DNA of 28,343 nucleotides from Ilumatobacteraceae bacterium (GCA_025463305.1 JAOBWK010000050.1:1-28343), one strand, 5' to 3'. Shown: positions 8,401 through 16,459, counted from the stretch's first letter. Numbers and translations are program-made. Notes: generated from the sequence alone by a model not told the origin.

Positions 8401-8826
8401 TCAGCCGTAGTACTGGCGATCGAGGTCGCGGATGCGCCCGGCGAGCGAGGCGAGGAGCTTGTGCGCAAGCGCGGGCACCTCGTCGATGACGGCCGAGAAG
8501 TGGCGCTGCGTGATCAGCATCAGCGAGCAGTCGCTCTCGCACACCACCGTGGCGGTGCGCGGACCGTGATCGAGCAGTGACAGCTCGCCGACGACGGTGC
8601 CCGTCCCGAGCGTGGCCACCTTCTTGCCGTTGCGGCGAACGGTGACCGCGCCCTCGAGGACGACGAACGCCTCGCGTCCGGTCTGTCCCTGATCGACGAT
8701 CATCGTGCCGGCCGCCATCGTGATGACGTCACCCGCCTTCGCGATCTTCTGCAGGTCCTTCGTGGAACACGACGAGAACAGCGACACGTGGCGCAGGTGC
8801 TCGAGTGATGCCTTCTTGCTGATCAT
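8401..8826 (-). CDS. Stand-alone cyclic-nucleotide-binding domain protein
   Basis: A 141-residue protein made almost entirely of one CRP/FNR-type cyclic-nucleotide-binding domain. Visible features are the early helix (HLRHVSLFSSCSTKDLQKI), the beta-roll (GREAFVVLEGAVTV) and the phosphate-binding cassette GELSLLDHGPRTATV with the conserved Glu and Arg that contact cAMP or cGMP, so ligand binding is likely. After the C-helix (about 118-137) the protein stops; there is no helix-turn-helix, so it is not a complete CRP regulator. It probably acts by protein contact, which is inference. The reading frame stays open far upstream, but TATAGT 6 nt before ATG 8826 and the domain boundary fix the start. 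It lies 41 nt downstream of gpmA on the same strand, with its own promoter. Confidence 0.85.
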   Translation of the reverse strand: MISKKASLEHLRHVSLFSSCSTKDLQKIAKAGDVITMAAGTMIVDQGQTGREAFVVLEGAVTVRRNGKKVATLGTGTVVGELSLLDHGPRTATVVCESDCSLMLITQRHFSAVIDEVPALAHKLLASLAGRIRDLDRQYYG

Positions 8827-8832
8827 GCGGCG

Positions 8833-8838
8833 ACTATA
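8833..8838 (-). promoter_or_regulatory. -10 box, leaderless type (cyclic-nucleotide-binding protein)
   Basis: TATAGT on the minus strand, close to the TATAAT consensus, ends exactly 6 nt before the ATG at 8826. No Shine-Dalgarno is present. Confidence 0.6.
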
Positions 8839-8867
8839 CGACGTTCGCCGAGGGCCTCTGACGGTTG

Positions 8868-9614
8868 CTACTCGCCGGCTTGCTTGGCGACTTGCGCTGC
8901 CGCCGCAGCCACCGCCTCGACGTCGCCGAGGTACGCGGCATCGGTGACGCGCATCGACGTGTCGAACGTGTACCGGCGGGGTGCGCCTGTGGGGATGTTC
9001 AGCTCGGCGATGTCGTCGCGGGAGATGCCCTCGAGGTGCATCACGAGCGAGCGCAACGAGTTGCCGTGGGCGGTGACCAACACGTCGAGGCCCGCGCTCA
9101 GCTGCGGCACGATCACGTCGTACCAGTAGGGCAGCACGCGCAGCACGACATCGGCCAGGCACTCCGTGGCCGGCAGCACATCGGGAGGCAGCAAGCGGTA
9201 GCGGGCATCGTGGATCGGGTGCTCGTCGCTGTCGAGCGGTGCGGGCGGCGGCGGCACGTCGTAGCTGCGTCGCCACAGCTTGACCTGCTCCGCGCCGTAC
9301 TGCTCGGTGGTCGACTTCTTGTCGAGACCTTGCAGCGCCCCGTAGTGCCGCTCGTTCAACCGCCAGTGACGTTGAACCGGGAGCCACACCTGCTCCATCG
9401 CCTCGAGGGCGAGGTGGCATGTGAGCACCGCCCGCGTCTGCAGCGACGTGTGCGCGACGTCGAACCGCAGACCCTCGGCCAGCATCGTGACACCGGCCGC
9501 GGACGCCTCGCCGCGACCCTTCTCCGTGAGCGTGACGTCGTGCCAACCCGTGAACAGGTTGAGCTTGTTCCACTCACTCTCGCCGTGACGGAGGAGCACC
9601 AGGGTGCCGGTCAT
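8868..9614 (-). CDS. gpmA: 2,3-bisphosphoglycerate-dependent phosphoglycerate mutase
   Basis: A cytoplasmic glycolytic enzyme interconverting 3- and 2-phosphoglycerate. It has 248 residues, the usual size. The N-terminus [12 protein letters not shown] carries the catalytic phospho-His10; [40 protein letters not shown] and the second catalytic His in VTAHGNSLR are all in the expected order, so the enzyme looks intact. An upstream in-frame ATG at 9635 would add seven residues not typical of the family, and TACGAT lies 6 nt before ATG 9614, so 9614 is chosen. It is divergent from the small HTH gene, with 56 bp between the starts. Confidence 0.95.
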   Translation of the reverse strand: MTGTLVLLRHGESEWNKLNLFTGWHDVTLTEKGRGEASAAGVTMLAEGLRFDVAHTSLQTRAVLTCHLALEAMEQVWLPVQRHWRLNERHYGALQGLDKKSTTEQYGAEQVKLWRRSYDVPPPPAPLDSDEHPIHDARYRLLPPDVLPATECLADVVLRVLPYWYDVIVPQLSAGLDVLVTAHGNSLRSLVMHLEGISRDDIAELNIPTGAPRRYTFDTSMRVTDAAYLGDVEAVAAAAAQVAKQAGE

Positions 9615-9620
9615 GAGCGC

Positions 9621-9626
9621 ATCGTA
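9621..9626 (-). promoter_or_regulatory. -10 box, leaderless type (gpmA)
   Basis: TACGAT on the minus strand ends 6 nt before the ATG at 9614. It supports that start over the upstream ATG at 9635. Confidence 0.5.
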
Positions 9627-9642
9627 GATCCGCACATCGGTG

Positions 9643-9666
9643 CGACACCCCCTCCGTACGGTGTCG
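9643..9666 (+). promoter_or_regulatory. Inverted repeat over the HTH gene promoter
   Basis: CGACACC-N10-GGTGTCG is a perfect 7-bp-arm dyad. It covers the TACGGT box (9657-9662) and ends 4 nt before the HTH gene's ATG. A smaller dyad, CGCAC-N4-GTGCG, lies at 9631-9644. This is a candidate autoregulatory operator. Confidence 0.4.
9657..9662 (+). promoter_or_regulatory. -10 box, leaderless type (HTH gene)
   Basis: TACGGT ends 8 nt before the ATG at 9671. No Shine-Dalgarno is present. Confidence 0.4.
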
Positions 9667-9670
9667 ACGC

Positions 9671-10003
9671 ATGGAGGTCCGCGACCAGTTGAAGACCCTG
9701 ATCGACGAGGTGCTCGACGACGATCCCCGCACGGCGCTGATCGCCTATCGACGTCTCGTCGATGACGAGATCCCGTGGATCGAGCAGCGAGTCGTCGCGC
9801 TCGCCCGTCGTGAGAACTGGAACTGGGCGACCATCGCGCGGCTGCTGGGCCGGACGCGCCAGAGCGTCCACGAGCGGTTCCGCAAGGCCGCGATCGCGCA
9901 CCGCCCCGACCCGCACCTCGCCAAGCACCAGTACGAGCGGTCCTTCAGACAGATCACCGAGGACATCCGTCGCCGGGACGACGACGACCCGATCGCCTGG
10001 TGA
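9671..10003 (+). CDS. Small helix-turn-helix protein
   Basis: A 110-residue, highly charged protein. The centre (residues about 50-75, [20 protein letters not shown]) is a helix-turn-helix like those in sigma-70 region 4 or transposase/Fis-type folds: a helix, a short turn at LGR and a recognition helix. The N-terminal 45 residues are predicted helical, and the C-terminus is basic then acidic (RRRDDDD). It is probably a DNA-binding regulator; no partner domain or ligand pocket is visible. A dyad overlapping its own promoter suggests autoregulation. It is divergent from gpmA, and its 3' side is a hairpin-rich non-coding gap. Confidence 0.75.
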   Translation: MEVRDQLKTLIDEVLDDDPRTALIAYRRLVDDEIPWIEQRVVALARRENWNWATIARLLGRTRQSVHERFRKAAIAHRPDPHLAKHQYERSFRQITEDIRRRDDDDPIAW

Positions 10004-10228
10004 TCGGATGGCTTGGTGGGTGGCGGCTGGGGAGCTCCCCGGGGGGTGTGCGTCTCGGGAAGTGTCAGGCTGGCCTGCTCGCGGAGCAGGATCGCCTGAC
10101 GGATCGGTGGGGAGGAACATCCCCGGAGGACCGGGCGTGCCTGGGCCGGGCGCCGGCTGCAGGGAACCGTACGTTCACACGGCCCGGGACCGGGCCGATC
10201 GCGCGTCCAGTTCGGGGTCGCCCCCTCC
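10004..10228. other. Non-coding convergent gap with at least five GC-rich hairpins
   Basis: No convincing gene lies here; the short open frames are Arg/Gly/Pro-rich and unlike the neighbours. It holds a palindrome GGGGAGCTCCCC (10029-10040), a long two-part hairpin (10064-10100), GGGGA-N6-TCCCC (10109-10124), GCCGG-GCG-CCGGC (10145-10157) and CGGCCCGG-GA-CCGGGCCG (10180-10197). It may be a structured 3' UTR, a non-coding RNA or stacked terminators. Confidence 0.5.
10064..10100. terminator. Two-part hairpin (terminator or structured RNA)
   Basis: GTCAGGC/GCCTGAC outer stem (7 bp), a symmetric 3x3 internal loop (TGG/ATC), CCTGCTC/GAGCAGG inner stem (7 bp) and a GCG triloop. It begins 61 nt past the HTH gene's stop and lies between convergent genes. 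Confidence 0.5.
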
Positions 10229-12169
10229 TCAGGCGGGGTGGGCAGCGCCCCAGGTGTCGGCCCATTGCAGCAGGCCGGTGGCGACGCTGACCGCTTCGGC
10301 GCGCATGGAGTCGACCTTGTCGGCGCCGTAGCGGTCGGACCAGTACTGGTCGCACATGTAGTGGACGACGTAGTCGGGTGTCTCGTTCGGGGGGAGGCCA
10401 CCACGGGCGAGGACCAGGCTGGCGACGGTGTCGGCGAGGCACTCCTCGTTGACGCCGGTCTCGAGATCGAGCCAGTGGGCGAGATCATCGCCCCGCAGGT
10501 ACTGCTGGTACCGGAACGACAGCACGTGACCCCACTCGTGGGAGACCATCACCCGGTTCGAGTCGACCGGGTCGCGGCCCGGGTCGGCCCAGTACGTCGG
10601 CGAGATGAGCATGCACAGCGGCTCGGGACCGCAAGCCGGGAAGGCACTGGGGCTGTAGGGGATCATCGCCGGCGCGCCGCCGGGTGGCGCGGAGAACACG
10701 ATCGACACGCCGCCGCCGGCCGCGAGCTCCGCCGGCGTGTAGGTCTGGTGCAGCAGCGCGAGTGGATCGCCGGTGGCCTTGCCCGTCCCGGTGTGATCGG
10801 TGATGACGCCGGTGGTCAACGTGCGCGGTCCGGTCGACGGGGTGCTGGTGCTGCCGGTGGTCCCCGACGCCGATGCATCGCCGACGATGTTCGAGCCGGC
10901 GGCCGGTCCCGCGGCCGGCGCGGACGGGTTGTTCGACGGCGCGCCGTCGAGGACGTATGCAGTGACGTCGAGGATGAACGAGCTCGGTGTCGAGCCCTGG
11001 ATGGCGAGCTGTCCACCGCTCGGCAGCGGCTGCACCATCATCGCCGCGACCGCACCGTGCCCGCCGGGCCAGTTCACCATCGACGTGGTCGCCTCGCCGC
11101 CCGTCGCACTGGTGCTTGCGGCCGATGCGAAGCCCGGGTGGTCGCCGTCGACCGCGGTGATGGTTCCGATGACGGCGCCGATCGGCGCGCCCGGGAACGC
11201 CGCAGCGATGTCGGTCACCGCTGCGGTCGTCACCGGATGGGTGGAGGTGCGGGTGTCGAGCACGCGAGTCGGGTTGACCGGCACGAGGAGTCCGTTCGTC
11301 GACGCCGCTGATGCGGGGCCGGTGACGTAGCCGGTGACGTCGAAGAGGATGTCCGTCGTGGCCGCGCCCGCGTAGATCGACAACCCACCCGCTCCGAGGG
11401 CGACGATCACGCCGGATGCGCGGTCCTGACCCGGGGCGTCGGTGTTGACGTTCGAGGCGAGTGGCGTGGGCGTGCCGGCGGGATAGGCGGTGAGGTAGCC
11501 GGCATTGGCGCCGCCGGTGGAGGTCAACGTCCCGGTGACCGCGATCGCGTCGGTCGGCACGCCGAGCGTCGCCCGATCGACGGTGACGACACCGCCGGCG
11601 GGCACTCGGCTCACGCGCAGGCGGGTGTCGAGGATGCGTCGCGCATCGACGGTGACGATGCGTCCGGCCGTCGCCGTGCCCGTGCCGGTGACGGGCGACC
11701 ATGCGCCGTTCACGTCGACGATGACGTCGGCCGCGTCGAGCCCGGCGGAGACGCGCACGTCGACGGCGCCGCCCGCCGAGAGCTGGACGATGGTCGATGC
11801 CGAGCGGACCTCGCCGGCGACCCAGTTCACCGTCGAGGTCTCGCCGGGGACGCCCGCCGGGGTGATGGCCGCGAACCCGTCGGCACGCGTGTCGGCGACG
11901 GCGATCGACACGGCCACGGCGGTCGCCGACGTCGCGACTCCGCAGCGTCCAGTGACCTGGATCCGCACGGTCGAACCATCGATCGCGTCGACGCCGGGCG
12001 TGGCACCGTTGCGGGTGTCGGCGAGGCGGCAGGGCGTGACGGGCTGGTACGACGCGCGGCCATCGGCGACGATCACCGGCGCCGCCGCGGACGCCGCGGC
12101 CGCCGGCGCGCAGGCCGCGACGAGGACGGCCACCGTGAAGCCGGTCAACCGTCGATCTCGTGTGCTCAT
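10229..12169 (-). CDS. Secreted multidomain protein with HExxH metallopeptidase-like domain
   Basis: A 646-residue protein. Residues 1-30 are an Ala-rich Sec signal. Three tandem beta-rich domains follow (about 41-157, 168-283, 293-408); each opens with a P(x)R(L/I/V)(A/L)DTR motif and the first two close with DVNGAW or DVTGYV, a domain common in secreted actinobacterial proteins. A Ser/Thr/Pro linker (about 410-450) leads to a C-terminal domain with HEWGH (His544, Glu545, His548) and ECLAD (Glu576-Asp580), matching the HExxH plus ExxAD zinc ligands of gluzincin peptidases. Five cysteines outside the signal peptide may pair. Extracellular peptidase activity is inferred. GGAGGAG 4 nt before the ATG is a strong ribosome site. 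Confidence 0.8.
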   Translation of the reverse strand: MSTRDRRLTGFTVAVLVAACAPAAAASAAAPVIVADGRASYQPVTPCRLADTRNGATPGVDAIDGSTVRIQVTGRCGVATSATAVAVSIAVADTRADGFAAITPAGVPGETSTVNWVAGEVRSASTIVQLSAGGAVDVRVSAGLDAADVIVDVNGAWSPVTGTGTATAGRIVTVDARRILDTRLRVSRVPAGGVVTVDRATLGVPTDAIAVTGTLTSTGGANAGYLTAYPAGTPTPLASNVNTDAPGQDRASGVIVALGAGGLSIYAGAATTDILFDVTGYVTGPASAASTNGLLVPVNPTRVLDTRTSTHPVTTAAVTDIAAAFPGAPIGAVIGTITAVDGDHPGFASAASTSATGGEATTSMVNWPGGHGAVAAMMVQPLPSGGQLAIQGSTPSSFILDVTAYVLDGAPSNNPSAPAAGPAAGSNIVGDASASGTTGSTSTPSTGPRTLTTGVITDHTGTGKATGDPLALLHQTYTPAELAAGGGVSIVFSAPPGGAPAMIPYSPSAFPACGPEPLCMLISPTYWADPGRDPVDSNRVMVSHEWGHVLSFRYQQYLRGDDLAHWLDLETGVNEECLADTVASLVLARGGLPPNETPDYVVHYMCDQYWSDRYGADKVDSMRAEAVSVATGLLQWADTWGAAHPA

Positions 12170-12471
12170 CCGTCTCCTCCGCCGATTTCCACTGGATGAT
12201 CGGCGTCGCAGCGGGCGGCTAAAACAGTTTCATGAGTGCACGAGAATTGCTGGTGCGATTGATTGCAATGCATCACCGGTGATCAACAACGCATCTCGGT
12301 CCATTGTGCCACTGAACTGGGATGATCTGCTCCGAGGTGCGATCTGGTGAATCAATACCGGTGTTCGAATTCCTCGAATTTCACTGATGTCGGTCGAGCA
12401 AAAGTACGTCATTTGATTCCGGTGACGTTGATCCGATCCGGGTCCCGGGTCGGCTCCATTAGGGTCGGCGC
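12170..12471. promoter_or_regulatory. AT-richer divergent intergenic region
   Basis: This 302-bp stretch between divergent genes is visibly less GC-rich than its surroundings and has no believable gene. It holds a 12-bp palindrome ATCACCGGTGAT (12272-12283), two further CCGGTG copies (12358-12363 and near 12418), a direct repeat TCGAATT at 12365-12371 and 12374-12380, and the -10 box of the carboxypeptidase gene. It probably controls both neighbours. Confidence 0.45.
12460..12465 (+). promoter_or_regulatory. -10 box, leaderless type (M14 carboxypeptidase)
   Basis: TAGGGT ends 6 nt before the ATG at 12472. Confidence 0.45.
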
Positions 12472-14172
12472 ATGCCCTCTGGATCCCCCCTCGTGTTCGA
12501 TCGCTTCCTGCGCTACGACGAGTACACGGCAACGCTGAGCGCCCTCGCGGAGCAGTTCACCGGGCTCGTCGACGTGGAGCAGTACGGCACGTCGTTCGAG
12601 GGCCGCCCACTCCTGCTCGTGACGGTGACCGACCGCTCGACGGGCGCGCCGGACACCAAGCCGGCGCAGTGGGTCGATGCGAACATCCACGCCACCGAGG
12701 TCACCGGGGGAGCGGCGGCGTTGCACCTCCTCCACCACCTCGTCACGGCGGAGGAACGCGGAGACGCGACGACGATGCAGGCGCTGCGGACGCGCACCTT
12801 CTACGTCGTGCCGCGCGTCAACCCCGACGGCGTCGAAGGCGCGCTCGCCGATGCCCCCGTCTATCGGCGCAGCAGCATGCGTCCGTGGCCGTACCGCGAT
12901 CGGCATCAGTGGCCGGGCCTGCTCGACCACGACATCGACGGTGACGGTCGCGTGCTGAGCATGCGCGTCGTCGACCCCAATGGCGCCTGGATGCCGCACG
13001 CCGACGAGCCACGGGTGATGGTCCCCGTGCCAGCCGACGGTGTGGTCGCCGACGGCGTCCTCCGCTACCGGATGTTCGCCGAGGGCACGATCACCGACTT
13101 CGACGGCTTCACCGTGCCGACGCCGCGCCCGCCGGAAGGGCTCGACATGAACCGCAACTTCCCCGCCGGCTGGGGCACGACCGTGCGGGGCTCGGGCGAC
13201 CATCCGCTGAGCGAGCCGGAGATCGACGCGCTGGTGCGAGCGATCGTCGCTCGCCCGAACATCTGCGGTTACAACGCCTACCACACCAGTGGTGGCGTGA
13301 TCCTGCGTCCGTCGAGCACGGTGGCGGACTCGTCGCTGCCGCCCGTCGACCTGTGGACGTACAAGGAGCTCGGCCGCCGCGGCTCGGAGCTCACCGACTA
13401 CCCCGTGCACTCCGTGTACGAGGACTTCACGTGGGACAAGAGCGACACGATGAGCGGCGCCGCCGACGACTGGGCGTACGAGCACCTCGGTGTCTACGGC
13501 TGGACGACGGAGTTCTGGGACGTGGTCGCTGCTGCCACGGACCATCGCAGCAGCACCGACATCTGGTACGTCGGCCCGACTGTCGAGGAGGAGGTCGCGA
13601 TCGCCGCGTGGAGCGATCAGTACGGCGTCGGCGAATACGTCGTGCCGTGGCGTCCGTTCGATCATCCGCAGCTCGGCCCGGTGGAGATCGGCGGGCTCGA
13701 CTGGTTCCGGGTCGCCAGCAACCCGCCGCTGGCGCTGCTCGCCGACGAGGTCCGCCCCCACGCCGCCTTCGCCGTGCACCAGGCGCTCGCCGCACCGTGC
13801 ATCGAGATCGTCCACGCGGCCGCGAGCCCGCTCGGCGACGGGCTGTGGCGGATCGAGGCCGGCATCGCCAACACGGGCTGGCTGCCCACCACCGTGACGG
13901 TGCGAGCGGCGAAGGACAACCTCGTGCTCCCGATCGACGCCCGGCTCGAGCTGCCCGACGACGCCGCCGTCGTCAACGGCGCGAACCGCATTCGGCTCGG
14001 ACAGCTGCAGGGGCGCAGCGGCTACCGCGTCGACGGCGGCTCGCGCAACGACGGCACGCCCGACCGCGTGCTCGCCGTGTGGACCGTGCGCGTCGCTGCG
14101 CCGGCGTCGATCACCATCGTCGCCGGGCATCCCCGGGCGGGCACCCGCCGCTTCGTGCTCGCGATCGAGTGA
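12472..14172 (+). CDS. M14-family zinc carboxypeptidase
   Basis: A 566-residue metallopeptidase. The zinc ligands are HxxE (His73, Glu76 in NIHATEVTGG) and His271 (NAYHTSGG); MNRNFP (227 onward) is the substrate-carboxylate-binding Asn-Arg segment and Glu347 (YGWTTEFWD) is the catalytic acid, so the active site is complete. The gap between the HxxE and the third ligand is about 195 residues, longer than in classic carboxypeptidase A, with an insertion around DHDIDGDGRV. The last 170 or so residues form a beta-rich domain of unknown role. There is no signal peptide, so it probably acts in the cytosol. Its stop overlaps the GTG start of the MFS gene (GTGA), implying an operon. Confidence 0.9.
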   Translation: MPSGSPLVFDRFLRYDEYTATLSALAEQFTGLVDVEQYGTSFEGRPLLLVTVTDRSTGAPDTKPAQWVDANIHATEVTGGAAALHLLHHLVTAEERGDATTMQALRTRTFYVVPRVNPDGVEGALADAPVYRRSSMRPWPYRDRHQWPGLLDHDIDGDGRVLSMRVVDPNGAWMPHADEPRVMVPVPADGVVADGVLRYRMFAEGTITDFDGFTVPTPRPPEGLDMNRNFPAGWGTTVRGSGDHPLSEPEIDALVRAIVARPNICGYNAYHTSGGVILRPSSTVADSSLPPVDLWTYKELGRRGSELTDYPVHSVYEDFTWDKSDTMSGAADDWAYEHLGVYGWTTEFWDVVAAATDHRSSTDIWYVGPTVEEEVAIAAWSDQYGVGEYVVPWRPFDHPQLGPVEIGGLDWFRVASNPPLALLADEVRPHAAFAVHQALAAPCIEIVHAAASPLGDGLWRIEAGIANTGWLPTTVTVRAAKDNLVLPIDARLELPDDAAVVNGANRIRLGQLQGRSGYRVDGGSRNDGTPDRVLAVWTVRVAAPASITIVAGHPRAGTRRFVLAIE

Positions 14173-15407
14173 CCGTGCCCGCGACGATCGACGTCGAGGT
14201 CGCGCCCGAAGCGCGCAGCGACGGCCATCGCCTGATCGCGACGCGCGGCATCCGCGGTTTCGTCGACGGCGCGGTGTCGGTGGTCCTCGCGGCCTACCTC
14301 ACGCTGCTCGGCTACAGCGGCGTCGAGGTCGGCGTCGTCGTGACGGCGATGATGCTCGGCTCCGCGGCACTCACCCTCGCCACCGGCACCTACGGCCATC
14401 GGTTCCGGCGCAGGACGGTGCTGGTCGTCGGCGCGGTGCTGATGATCGGCACGGGGGTGACGTACGCGTCGACCACGGTGCTGATCGTGCTGATCGTCGT
14501 CGGCGCGATCGGCACGATGAACCCGAGCAGCGGCGACGTCAGCGTGTTCCTCCCGATGGAGCAGTCGCTGCTGCCGGCCACTGCGCCGGACAGCGAGCGG
14601 ACCGCGCTGTTCGCTCGCTACGCCTTCACCGGCAGCATCCTCGGCGCCGTCGGATCGCTCGCCGCTGGCGTGCCCGACTGGGTGGCCCGCCACACATCGC
14701 TCGCCCGCGAGCAGACACTGCGCGGCGTGTTCATTGCATATGCAATTGCCGGTGTCGGCGCGCTCGTGATCTACCGCTCGCTCTCGCCGGCGATCGAGCC
14801 TGCGACCGACGCCGGCAAGCCCCAACCGCTCGGTGAGTCGCGCCCGATCGTCTACCGGCTCGCCGCCGTCTTCAGCCTCGACGCGCTCGGTGGCGGCTTC
14901 ACGGTGCAGTCCTTGCTCGCGCTCTGGCTGTACCGGCGGTTCGACCTCTCGGTGGGTGCGGCCGGCGCGTTGCTGTTCTGGACGGGCGCGTGCTCCGCGT
15001 TCTCGGCGTTCGTCGCGGCGCGGATCGCCAAGAAGATCGGGCTGATCCGCACGATGGTGTTCACCCACCTGCCCGCGCAACTGCTGCTGATCGCCGCGGC
15101 GTTGATGCCGAACCTCACGCTCGCCGTCGTCTGCCTCGTTGCGCGCAGCCTGTTGTCCGCGATGGACGCACCGCTGCGCAGCTCGTACGTGATGGCCGTC
15201 GTGACCCCGGGCGAGCGTGCCGCCGCGGCCAGCGTCACCAACGTGCCGCGCAGCCTCGCCGCTGCGCTGCCGCCCATCGCCGCCGGCTGGATGCTCGACC
15301 ACAGCACCGTCGGCTGGCCGCTGATCATCGCCGGCGTCACCAAGATCGCCTACGACCTCCTCCTGCTGCGCATGTTCCGCCACATCCGTCCCCCCGAAGA
15401 ACGCTGA
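14169..15407 (+). CDS. MFS transporter
   Basis: A 412-residue membrane protein with about 11-12 hydrophobic segments in two halves separated by a hydrophilic stretch near SLSPAIEPATDAGKPQPLGES. GHRFRRRTVLVVG after the second or third segment is the usual cytoplasmic loop motif of the major facilitator superfamily. The GTG start at 14169 overlaps the carboxypeptidase stop by 3 nt; a second GTG lies at 14175. The substrate is unknown; the link to a peptidase suggests peptides or amino acids, which is only contextual. It converges with the oxidoreductase gene 19 bp downstream. Confidence 0.85.
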   Translation: MTVPATIDVEVAPEARSDGHRLIATRGIRGFVDGAVSVVLAAYLTLLGYSGVEVGVVVTAMMLGSAALTLATGTYGHRFRRRTVLVVGAVLMIGTGVTYASTTVLIVLIVVGAIGTMNPSSGDVSVFLPMEQSLLPATAPDSERTALFARYAFTGSILGAVGSLAAGVPDWVARHTSLAREQTLRGVFIAYAIAGVGALVIYRSLSPAIEPATDAGKPQPLGESRPIVYRLAAVFSLDALGGGFTVQSLLALWLYRRFDLSVGAAGALLFWTGACSAFSAFVAARIAKKIGLIRTMVFTHLPAQLLLIAAALMPNLTLAVVCLVARSLLSAMDAPLRSSYVMAVVTPGERAAAASVTNVPRSLAAALPPIAAGWMLDHSTVGWPLIIAGVTKIAYDLLLLRMFRHIRPPEER

Positions 15408-15426
15408 CCGCGCAGCGCCGACGGGA

Positions 15427-16359
15427 CTAGGCGAGGAGGGGGGCGACCTCCTCGGCGATGAAGTCGAGGTGGTCGAGGTCGGACAGGTCGAGGACCTGGA
15501 GGTAGATCCGCTGGGCACCGGCGGCCTGGAAGGCGAGGATCTTCTCGGCCACTTCCTGGGCCGTGCCGGCGGCGCCATTGGTGCGCAGCTCCGCCGGTTC
15601 GCGCCCGATGGCGGCGGCGCGGCGGGCGACCTCGGCCTCGTCGGCGCCGGCACACACCACCAGCGCGGCGGAGTAGATCATCGGCCGCGTCCGGCCGATG
15701 GCCTCGCATGCGGCACGCACTCGACCGGTCTGCTCGACGAAGAAGTCGAGCGGCACGAACGGGGTGTTGAACTCCGCGGCGTACTGCGCGGCGAGCTGTG
15801 GCGTCTTGGTCTTGCCGCCGCCGCCCATCACGATCGGCACCGGCTGCTGCACGGGCTTGGGCAAGCCGGGTGAGCTCTTCACGGAGTGTGCCTTGCCGGT
15901 GTAGTCGAAGGTCTCGCCGATCGGGGTGGCCCACAGCCCGTCGATGATCGCGAGCTGGTCGACCAGCGAGTCGAACCGCGCCCCGGTGGACGGGAAGTCG
16001 AGCGCGTACGCGTCGTGCTCGGCCTGGTACCAGCCGGCGCCGAGGCCGAGCTCGACCCGGCCGCCGCTCATCTGATCGACCTGGGCGACGCTGATCGCGA
16101 GCACGCCGGGGCTGCGGAAGGTGACCGGCGTGACGAGCGTGCCGAGGCGGATCGTCGACGTGTCACGGGCCAGCCCGGCGAGGGTGATCCAAGCGTCGGT
16201 GGGGCCGGGCAGGCCGTCGCCGCCCATCGCCAGGTAGTGGTCGCTGCGGAAGAAGGCCCCGAACCCGAGCGCCTCGGTGCGCTGCGCCACAGCCAACAGG
16301 GTGTCGTAGGTGGCGCCCTGCTGGGGCTCGGTGAAGATGCGGAGGTCGGAGCGCTGCAT
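15427..16359 (-). CDS. LLM-class F420-dependent oxidoreductase
   Basis: A 310-residue luciferase-like (beta/alpha)8 protein. LRIFTEPQQGATYDTLL, AFFRSDHYLAMGGDGLPGPTDAW, RLGTLVTPVTFRSPG, VAQVDQMSGGRVELGLGAGW and VPIVMGGGGKTKTP match the actinobacterial F420-dependent LLM family in order. Such enzymes use reduced F420 for hydride transfer; the substrate cannot be told. The start ATG 16359 is backed by TAGCGT 7 nt upstream and by the family N-terminus. It is divergent from the crotonase/SDR operon, with a strong dyad in between. Confidence 0.88.
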   Translation of the reverse strand: MQRSDLRIFTEPQQGATYDTLLAVAQRTEALGFGAFFRSDHYLAMGGDGLPGPTDAWITLAGLARDTSTIRLGTLVTPVTFRSPGVLAISVAQVDQMSGGRVELGLGAGWYQAEHDAYALDFPSTGARFDSLVDQLAIIDGLWATPIGETFDYTGKAHSVKSSPGLPKPVQQPVPIVMGGGGKTKTPQLAAQYAAEFNTPFVPLDFFVEQTGRVRAACEAIGRTRPMIYSAALVVCAGADEAEVARRAAAIGREPAELRTNGAAGTAQEVAEKILAFQAAGAQRIYLQVLDLSDLDHLDFIAEEVAPLLA

Positions 16360-16366
16360 GGCCCGC

Positions 16367-16372
16367 ACGCTA
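16367..16372 (-). promoter_or_regulatory. -10 box, leaderless type (LLM oxidoreductase)
   Basis: TAGCGT on the minus strand ends 7 nt before the ATG at 16359. No Shine-Dalgarno is present. Confidence 0.45.
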
Positions 16373-16429
16373 ACGATCTGTAACAGCAGCACCGCCCGCG
16401 ACGACGAGATGGTTCGGGACGGCGAGCAA

Positions 16430-16459
16430 CTCGCCCGGGGTGGCGGAGCCCCGGGCGAG
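16430..16459. promoter_or_regulatory. Perfect 11-bp-arm inverted repeat between divergent promoters
   Basis: CTCGCCCGGGG-N8-CCCCGGGCGAG. GAGCA and TGCTC further out could extend the stem with bulges. It lies 57 nt upstream of the LLM -10 box and 47 nt upstream of the crotonase -10 box, so it is either an operator or a cruciform/hairpin element. Confidence 0.5.

Noticed and set aside
10000..10290. Small gene inside the convergent gap
   Set aside because: It overlaps both neighbours' ends, has no start signal and gives an Arg/Gly/Pro-rich product. The hairpins explain the region better.
12409..14130. Open frame of 573 codons on the minus strand
   Set aside because: It is antisense to the M14 carboxypeptidase, which has a full active site.
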